Assembly (NCBI RefSeq): GCF_000496575.1
Contig: NZ_AYKT01000008.1
Location: 1 to 64,000, forward strand
From: Geobacillus thermodenitrificans subsp. thermodenitrificans DSM 465
Lineage (GTDB): Bacteria > Bacillota > Bacilli > Bacillales > Anoxybacillaceae
Direction of reading: 5' to 3'
DNA: 64,000 nucleotides
Of the stretch, positions 56,688 through 64,000 are shown in pieces; position 1 is the stretch's first letter, and each line of letters starts with the position of its first letter. The notes beneath the pieces were generated by a model. It saw nothing but the letters and a program-made list of their open reading frames with translations. It ran no database searches and was not told where the DNA came from. Position numbers and translations under genes: made by a program.

Positions 56688-57533
56688 TTGACGCAGACGG
56701 CCAAAATCCACCCGATCGCAAAGGTGATAGTTGTATTAATACTGTTGTTCTTAGCTATTGTTGCACTTTTTCCGTTTTTTGCCTTATTACTTGCATCCTT
56801 TAAGCCATCTACGGAGTTGCTCAGATATGGCTTAAATTTAAAATTACAGGCACATTTGCTGTCATTTAAAAACTATATCTACCTTTTCCAGGAAGGGGCA
56901 AAATATCTGGCTTGGTATAAAAATAGTTTGATTATTACCGCTGTGGGAACTGTGTTATCTTTACTCTTTTCTTCTATGGTTGGGTATGCATTGGCAGTGT
57001 ACGATTTCAAGGGTAGGAATGCAATTTTTATTCTTGTTTTGACTGTAATGATGATTCCTATCGAAATTTTGATGTTACCTTTATACAAATTGATGGTGTC
57101 CTTCAAAATGATTAACACATACTGGGGGGTTATTGTCCCCACCATGGTAGCCCCTATTGCTATCTTCTTTTTTAGGCAATACGCATTAGGATTGCCAAAG
57201 GAATTGCTTGATGCAGCTAGAATAGATGGATGTTCCGAATTTAGAATTTTTTTCAGCATTATGGTTCCGTTAATGAAGCCTGCGTTTGGAGCGATGGCTA
57301 TTTTACAGGCAATGGGTTATTGGAATAGCTTTCTATGGCCGACCGTCATTCTGAGAACAGAGGATATGTTCACGTTACCAATCGGCTTATCAGGGTTGTT
57401 AACACCTTATGGTAATAACTACGATATTTTAATTTCTGGATCTTTGTTAACGATTCTCCCGATTATTGTATTATTCATGTTTTTCCAACGTTACTTTATT
57501 TCTGGTTTAACGGTAGGAGGAGTGAAAGGTTAA
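56688..57533 (+). CDS. abnJ: Arabino-oligosaccharide ABC importer permease
   Basis: MalG-type permease of 281 residues with six helices, the EAA loop ELLDAARIDGCSEFRIFFSI and the C-terminus QRYFISGLTVGGVKG. The TTG start at 56688 follows AAGGAGGGG and lies 3 bp after abnF. Partner of AbnF; a shared MsmX-type ATPase is expected elsewhere in the genome. Confidence 0.88.
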   Translation: MTQTAKIHPIAKVIVVLILLFLAIVALFPFFALLLASFKPSTELLRYGLNLKLQAHLLSFKNYIYLFQEGAKYLAWYKNSLIITAVGTVLSLLFSSMVGYALAVYDFKGRNAIFILVLTVMMIPIEILMLPLYKLMVSFKMINTYWGVIVPTMVAPIAIFFFRQYALGLPKELLDAARIDGCSEFRIFFSIMVPLMKPAFGAMAILQAMGYWNSFLWPTVILRTEDMFTLPIGLSGLLTPYGNNYDILISGSLLTILPIIVLFMFFQRYFISGLTVGGVKG

Positions 57534-57542
57534 TAGCAATGA

Positions 57543-59081
<1,539 letters not shown>

Positions 59082-59143
59082 GGAAATGAAGGCTGGTCTG
59101 AGGGCCAGCCTCTCCCATTGCAAACAGGAAGGAGAGACGAAAC

Positions 59144-60139
59144 ATGGAACATAAAGTCCGCTTTGGTATTATGAGTACAGCCGCCATTGCCAAAGACGCT
59201 ATGATTCCGGCCATTCGCCGGGCGGATCACGCTGAAGTCGTGGCGATCGCCAGCGAAAGCGGGAAAGCCAGCCAAGTGGCGCGGGAGCTCGGCATTCCAA
59301 AGGCGTATGACAACTACGAACAGCTGCTTGATGATCCGGACATCGACGCAGTGTACATTCCGCTTCCGAACAGCCTGCACGCTGAATGGACGATCAAAGC
59401 GGCAAAGAAGAAAAAACATGTGCTTTGCGAAAAACCGGCTGCCTTATGTGAAGAGGATGTCCGACGCATGATCGAGGCGTGCGGGAAAAACGGTGTTTTA
59501 TTCATGGAAGCATTTATGTACCAGTTTCATCCGCAGCATGAGCGAGTGAAGCAGCTTTTAGCTGCTGGGGAGATTGGCGACATCAAGTATATGCGTGCCC
59601 ATTTCTCTTTTTACTTGCAAGACCGGGAAACGAATATCCGTATGAACCATGAGCTTGGCGGGGGAAGCTTGTTTGATGTCGGTTGCTATTGCGTGCACTC
59701 GACAAGACACATCCTTGACGCCGAACCAATCGAATTATTCGTTCAATCCTATTTTGATCCGCACCGTTCGGTCGATTTAACGACGAATGGTTGGATGAGG
59801 ATGGAAAACGGTGTTCTCGCCCAGTTCACGTGCAGTTTTGATATGTTTCCACAAAATGAATATGAAGTGGTTGGCACAAAGGGAAAAATCGTTGTCTCGC
59901 GGGCGTACCGTCCAGATGTCAATGAAGGTGAGGGGCGGATTACGGTTGTGACTGACGATGGAAATATAAGAGAAGAAACAGTGCCAGGTGATCAATACAC
60001 GTTGCAAATCGAACACTTTTCGCGCGGCATTCTTGAAGGTTTACCGCTGTTGTATTCGTCGGAACAAATGATCAAACAGGCGCGGGCGCTTGACGCTTGC
60101 CGCACATCGATGGAGACAGGAAATATTGTACGGTTATAA
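59144..60139 (+). CDS. Gfo/Idh/MocA oxidoreductase in the arabinan cluster
   Basis: NAD(P)-dependent dehydrogenase of 331 residues. It has FGIMSTAAIAKDAMIPAIRR (Rossmann), LCEKPAALCEEDVRRMI, MEAFMYQFHPQHERVKQLL and GGGSLFDVGCYCVH. Closely related to the enzyme at 24867 in the inositol island, and unlike iolG. ATG 59144 follows AAGGAGAG. Placed between abfA and araL; a small GGCTGG/CCAGCC hairpin separates it from abfA. Possibly it oxidises or reduces a pentose-derived side product, but the substrate is unknown. Confidence 0.8.
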   Translation: MEHKVRFGIMSTAAIAKDAMIPAIRRADHAEVVAIASESGKASQVARELGIPKAYDNYEQLLDDPDIDAVYIPLPNSLHAEWTIKAAKKKKHVLCEKPAALCEEDVRRMIEACGKNGVLFMEAFMYQFHPQHERVKQLLAAGEIGDIKYMRAHFSFYLQDRETNIRMNHELGGGSLFDVGCYCVHSTRHILDAEPIELFVQSYFDPHRSVDLTTNGWMRMENGVLAQFTCSFDMFPQNEYEVVGTKGKIVVSRAYRPDVNEGEGRITVVTDDGNIREETVPGDQYTLQIEHFSRGILEGLPLLYSSEQMIKQARALDACRTSMETGNIVRL

Positions 60140-60202
60140 GGGAGCAAAGTTCACAGAGATATTACATACTTACATACGAAGGCAAAGAAGAGGGGGATGC
60201 CG

Positions 60203-61006
60203 GTGACGGATGAAATTGAAGGTGTGTTGATTGATTTGGACGGGACGATATGGAAAGGGAATCAGCTGATTCCGCATGCGGATGAGGCGATCGCCCACCT
60301 CCGCTCTCTTGGAAAACGCATCGTGTTCGTCAGCAATCGCGGCAATTGGTCACGGCGCATGTGCTATGAACAGCTCACACGATTCGGGATGGCCGTAACA
60401 GAAGAGGAGATTATTTTATCCTCAACGGTCACAGCACAATTTTTGCGCGAACACTATCCGCTCTGTCAAGTTTGGACGCTGGGGGATAAGGGGCTGCGCG
60501 AAGAGTTGCGCCTTCACCAAGTTCGATTGGCAGCCGTGCCGGAGGAAGCGGACTTTCTTGTTATTACACTGCATGAGACAATGACATATCAAGACTTGAA
60601 TTTAGCGTTTCGCGCTGTTTCTCATGGAGCGCGTATCATGGCGACCAACATTGATAAAACGTTCCCTAATGAACATGGGAATGCCATTGATGTAGCGGGG
60701 ATGGTCGGGGCGATTGAAGCGGCGACGGGGCGAAAGGTGGAATTCGTATTTGGAAAGCCAACCTGCTTTATGGCTGAAGCGGCCTTACGTCAGTTACAAG
60801 TGCCGCCTAACCGTTGTCTTATCATTGGTGACAGTGTGGAGTCAGATATTCGCATGGGGCGGATGCATGGGATGAGAACCGCTCTCGTGTTGACCGGTAA
60901 TACAAAGCCGAGTCAGCTTGACGCATTGAGGGCCAAGGAACGGCCCGATTATGTGTTGGGCTCGATTGGCGACATCATCCGCTTAGGGAAGGAGATCATG
61001 CAATGA
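60203..61006 (+). CDS. araL: HAD-superfamily sugar phosphatase AraL
   Basis: NagD/PNPase-type phosphatase of about 267 residues. HAD motif I is GVLIDLDGTIWKG (nucleophile Asp), motif II FVSNRGNWSRR, and motif IV IIGDSVESDIRMG. In Bacillus subtilis AraL is a promiscuous sugar phosphatase thought to clear toxic phosphosugars. GTG 60203 follows GAGGGGG at 6 bp; ATG 60197 lies within 1 bp of it. The stop overlaps the araM start by 4 bp (ATGA). Confidence 0.88.
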   Translation: MTDEIEGVLIDLDGTIWKGNQLIPHADEAIAHLRSLGKRIVFVSNRGNWSRRMCYEQLTRFGMAVTEEEIILSSTVTAQFLREHYPLCQVWTLGDKGLREELRLHQVRLAAVPEEADFLVITLHETMTYQDLNLAFRAVSHGARIMATNIDKTFPNEHGNAIDVAGMVGAIEAATGRKVEFVFGKPTCFMAEAALRQLQVPPNRCLIIGDSVESDIRMGRMHGMRTALVLTGNTKPSQLDALRAKERPDYVLGSIGDIIRLGKEIMQ

Positions 61007-62220
61007 ATCAAACATTGGACAACATCGTTTCATTAGCCAAGCAATGTCAGTGCGGGCATCATCATTATGATATTTCGATTGAACAAATCGTCGTAAGCCA
61101 TGAGGCGTTTAACCAGTTGGCCGCTTATTTGCGATACAAACAGTATAAGAAAGTCGTTGTGGTGGCTGACAATCGCACGTTTACGGCGGCAGGGCGATCA
61201 TTGTGCGACAAACTGAAAAACGAATCGGTTCTCTATACAGTGTGCCTTATTCAGTCAGATGAAAATGAAGATGTCATCGCCGATGAGCGTGCGATCATGC
61301 AAGTGCTGCTAGAAACGCCGAATGATGTCGATGCTTTCATTGCCGTAGGAGCGGGAACGGTTCATGACATTACTCGTTTTAGTAGTTACAAAATGAAAGT
61401 TCCGTTCATTTCGGTTCCTACTGCTCCATCGGTCGATGGATTTACGTCCATGGGCGCTCCGCTCATCATTCGCGGGGTGAAAAAGACCATTCAAGCACAG
61501 GCGCCGATTGCTGTGTTTGCCGATACGGATGTGTTATGCCAAGCACCTAAAGCGATGATCGCTGCTGGATTCGGTGACATGGTGGCAAAGTATACGTCAT
61601 TGGCCGACTGGCAGTTTGCCCATTGGATGGCGAACGAGCCGTATTGCCCGCTTGTTTATCAGCTGACGATACAGTCGCTGAACGCTTGTGTCGACCATAT
61701 GGAGGATATTGCTGCGGGGAATGAAAAGGGGATTCATGTATTAATGGATGCGCTTCTTCAGTCGGGCATCGCCATGTTACTCATGGGTCAATCGTACTCC
61801 GCTTCCGGTGCCGAGCATCATCTTTCTCACTATTGGGAAATGGAATTTTTACGTCAGAATAAACGGCAGGTGCTCCATGGAGCAAAAGTGGGGGTATCGA
61901 CTCCGATTATTGTGGAGCACTACCAACGTGTCTTTTGGCCTTTGTTGAGCGAATTAAAGCAATGCCCAAAGTCAATGGACGAAACCATATGGGAACGGCT
62001 CAAAATCTATACGGACTCTATTCAGGAGCTGCTTGAATCGTTGCCCTCCCCAGAGCGTATTCGGGCAATGGTAGAGAAAGTAGGCGGGGCGGTTGCTCCA
62101 CAACAGCTCGGTATCGATCCATTGTTAGTAGAGCGTAGTTTGAAAGAAGCCCATCGGTTGCGTCTGAATCGTTTCACGATGCTCTATTGTTTAAACGAAT
62201 GTATGTTGATGGAAGGGTAG
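61003..62220 (+). CDS. araM: sn-glycerol-1-phosphate dehydrogenase AraM
   Basis: NAD(P)-dependent, metal-dependent dehydrogenase of 405 residues that makes glycerol 1-phosphate, the stereoisomer used by archaeal lipids and, in Bacillus, by heptaprenylglyceryl phosphate. It has VVVVADNRTFTAAGRSLC, AVGAGTVHDITRFSSYKM, PTAPSVDGFTSMGAPLI and metal ligands in GFGDMVAKYTSLADW and GAEHHLSHYWEM, the iron/nickel-type alcohol dehydrogenase fold. Last gene of the arabinan island, translationally coupled to araL. Its role in arabinose use is not understood. Confidence 0.9.
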   Translation: MNQTLDNIVSLAKQCQCGHHHYDISIEQIVVSHEAFNQLAAYLRYKQYKKVVVVADNRTFTAAGRSLCDKLKNESVLYTVCLIQSDENEDVIADERAIMQVLLETPNDVDAFIAVGAGTVHDITRFSSYKMKVPFISVPTAPSVDGFTSMGAPLIIRGVKKTIQAQAPIAVFADTDVLCQAPKAMIAAGFGDMVAKYTSLADWQFAHWMANEPYCPLVYQLTIQSLNACVDHMEDIAAGNEKGIHVLMDALLQSGIAMLLMGQSYSASGAEHHLSHYWEMEFLRQNKRQVLHGAKVGVSTPIIVEHYQRVFWPLLSELKQCPKSMDETIWERLKIYTDSIQELLESLPSPERIRAMVEKVGGAVAPQQLGIDPLLVERSLKEAHRLRLNRFTMLYCLNECMLMEG

Positions 62221-62550
62221 CGTCAAAGGTTTTATGAAAACTCTACACATACTATCCCCTTGAGCATCTTAGGGATGCCTAAGGCCGGATTCACCCTTGA
62301 CCAACACTTGCCAAAGGAGCGAAAGAGTCGCTAAGGGAGATGGGGACAAAAAAGAAGACAATCGAAAAGCCACTCTTGCCCTTACCGAATGTTGCTTTTG
62401 GCGGTGTTCGGTTGGTCAAGGGTTCCCGACTCCATCAGGTTTTCTCTTCAGTAGGTTCTGGAGGACAAAAAAAGTTAGGCTGCCTTGTTTCGAAGAGAGT
62501 TCTGAGCCAAGGCGATAAGCTTTGTCTAGCGGGTCGGCATATGTGGAAGA
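62221..62550. other. Intergenic flank of the transposase relic
   Basis: No credible gene. An imperfect hairpin (GCATC/GATGC, about 62264-62278) follows araM but lacks a T-run. Open frames on the + strand (for example from 62340) lack family resemblance and run antisense into the transposase relic. Confidence 0.3.
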
Positions 62551-63860
62551 TCAGTCAGTTCCAGGATGACGACCGGTACCTAGACTTCGAGCGCGCCGTG
62601 TTGGGCGCAGAAAGTTGAAGTACGCCGCAAACAGCGTCACAAAGGACACTGGAGCCTTCTTCCGTACAACTCCATGAGTCGGGCGGTAGTTGTCTTTAAA
62701 GGTCTGTTTGAATCGCTCAATGATTGGCTTGAGAGGGCGAAACTCTTCTAACACCGGATCCTCATTGGTCAGCCCGATCACTTGGTGGACATGGAACGAG
62801 ATCCCATGCTGGGCGAATAATTGCTGCGCCAGACAGTAAATGAGATTGCCATCCACGACGAACGACAAGTCGCTGGGAAGGGACGGCAGCTTCTGCAGGA
62901 CATCATCCATGGCCTTGATAGCCGAGAGCGTGTCTCGGCTGGGTGGAGATGCGATACGACAGTCCGATCTTTTTCACCGTGTCGAATATAAAGAACAGGT
63001 CATGCCAACGGCATTTCACACGAATATGCGTCTCGTCCCCACAGAACGAAGCGACCTGTTCATACGGGAACCGGTCACAAAGGACTTGATTCAAAGTGCG
63101 GCGTTGTTGGCATAGTTAAGCACCGTCTAATTCGAGATCGACCTTGCCATGGATCTCCTTCATGGCGGCTGCCGTCATGTGGGAGGACATCCTCGAAGTT
63201 GATATGATACGTCAGCCTGAGTCCTAACATGTGCGGTGACACAGCCATCCGGGACAAATCGACCTTCGGATTGATGGGCGGCAAGGAAGTCAGTGGGAGA
63301 AAGTCAAACAAGAATTCTCGAAACCAATATCCCACATTGAAGGATTGTGGATCTTGGAGAAAACATCGGTGTTTCTTGTTCGTCATCCGTCGAAGGTTGG
63401 CCTGGTAAAACGGGCAATCTTTACATTCCTTGATTTTTTTCAACGTCTTTTTGCAGTGCGGGCAACGAAAGACCACTTGCTTGGTGAACCGATTTCGGTG
63501 GTTGAACCGGCACTGGCACACTTTGCATGGTTTTTGCCCTTTTCTACCATTGATGGTGTACAGGTAGGAGGAGGGAGCCTGGCAGCGATGGCAGATCAGT
63601 GAATCAGGAACACCGTGTTTCGCCTTCGGGCGACGTTGAATGGGCTACAAAGGACGGCTGTGCTGCGCCTCGTAGTCTGTTAGAAGCTTTCGAAAGTCGA
63701 TCGTTTTCGGCACATCGATGATCGGAAGGTCATCGACCTGAAGTTTCCGGTACGGCTTTTGGACGGGTTCGTCCAAGTCCTCAAGATTCAAGGATTTTCC
63801 AAATATCATACCCATTAAGTATACAATGATTTGATATTGGGTCTTGATTATTTCGAGCAA
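62551..63860 (-). pseudogene. DDE-type transposase gene, multiply frameshifted
   Basis: The minus strand carries successive pieces of one transposase. LNLEDLDEPVQKPYRKLQ (63860-63645) comes first; after a TAG come zinc-ribbon-like segments VCQCRFNHRNRF and RCPHCKKTLKKIKECKDC (63521 on). Then CGDETHIRVKCRWHDLFF (catalytic Asp, 63094-62903) and FVVDGNLIYCLAQQLF and GISFHVHQVIGLTN (62910-62551). At least three frame changes and a stop make it non-functional. The IS family is not asserted. Order and spacing match an intact transposase of about 430 residues. Confidence 0.7.
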
Positions 63861-63868
63861 ATAGGCTA

Positions 63869-63934
63869 ATCATTGAGGTAACAAGCTTGTCACTCCTTTG
63901 TTTTGGCTGTTGAGTATGTGGCTACCTCAATGAT
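63869..63934. repeat. 12-bp inverted repeat near the window end
   Basis: ATCATTGAGGTA (63869-63880) and TACCTCAATGAT (63923-63934), 42 bp apart. It lies just beyond the transposase relic's start and may be part of the element's end or a leader hairpin. No gene is seen from 63861 to 64000. Confidence 0.45.
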
Positions 63935-64000
63935 GGCCGAAAAAATAGGGATCGAGAACTTTTTTCTTTCAATCGTTAAAACTCAAGGAAAAAATGTTAG

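Noticed and set aside
62340-62618. 92-codon + strand ORF with GGGAG upstream
   Set aside because: Low-complexity translation with no family features, antisense to the transposase relic at its end.

Overview
The window reads as chromosome of a thermophilic Gram-positive bacillus of the Geobacillus/Parageobacillus group. This rests on strong AGGAGG-type ribosome sites, ATG/GTG/TTG starts, and an arabinose/arabinan cluster with the gene order known from Geobacillus stearothermophilus (araPST, araEGH, araR, araDBA, abnEFJ, abfA). The 502-residue AbfA closely resembles, from memory, the strain T-6 enzyme. There are no rRNA or tRNA genes, no CRISPR array and no phage. It is a metabolic accessory region of sugar, polyol and amino-acid catabolic islands separated by decayed insertion sequences and gene relics.

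Layout. 0-2.8 kb: D-serine dehydratase, maltose/galactoside-type acetyltransferase and a KynB-like cyclase. 3-12.4 kb: an amine/guanidine island with a ureohydrolase (probably guanidinobutyrase-like), a PAS-AAA+ sigma-54 activator, a GABA-type aminotransferase, a sodium:solute symporter, an aldehyde dehydrogenase and an enoyl-CoA hydratase-like protein. Two perfect -24/-12 promoters and identical upstream activator sites tie the ureohydrolase and the aminotransferase to the activator. 12.4-20.4 kb: a GntR/LacI-hybrid repressor divergent from an ABC sugar importer (no ATPase gene) and a GH38 alpha-mannosidase; this block looks more AT-rich by eye. 20.7-23.6 kb: a DAACS transporter, then decayed sequence with a murC-like fragment, tiny ORFs and a transposase relic.

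23.6-39.2 kb: an inositol island with two Gfo/Idh/MocA dehydrogenases, a ribose-type ABC importer, a LacI-family repressor (IolQ-like) and iolG-D-E-B-C-A-J. Three promoters each carry a pair of GGAAAGCGCTTNCC-type palindromes, so one repressor probably controls all three transcripts. The genes account for import of inositol(s), oxidation to inosose, dehydration, ring opening, isomerisation, phosphorylation and aldol cleavage to dihydroxyacetone phosphate and malonate semialdehyde.

39.2-40.1 kb: relics of a TnpB gene and of a GH127-type glycosidase. 40.4-62.2 kb: the arabinose/arabinan island. It has a three-component sensor (araPST), the arabinose importer (araEGH), the repressor (araR), the catabolic enzymes (araDBA), the arabino-oligosaccharide importer (abnEFJ), an intracellular GH51 arabinofuranosidase (abfA), a Gfo/Idh oxidoreductase, araL and araM. 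AraR boxes and cre-like sites precede several units. 62.2-64 kb: a heavily frameshifted DDE-transposase relic.

No clearly new defence or mobile system was found. The most notable points are the sigma-54 guanidino/GABA regulon, the three-promoter inositol regulon, and the buried gene relics (GabT, MurC, GH127, TnpB).
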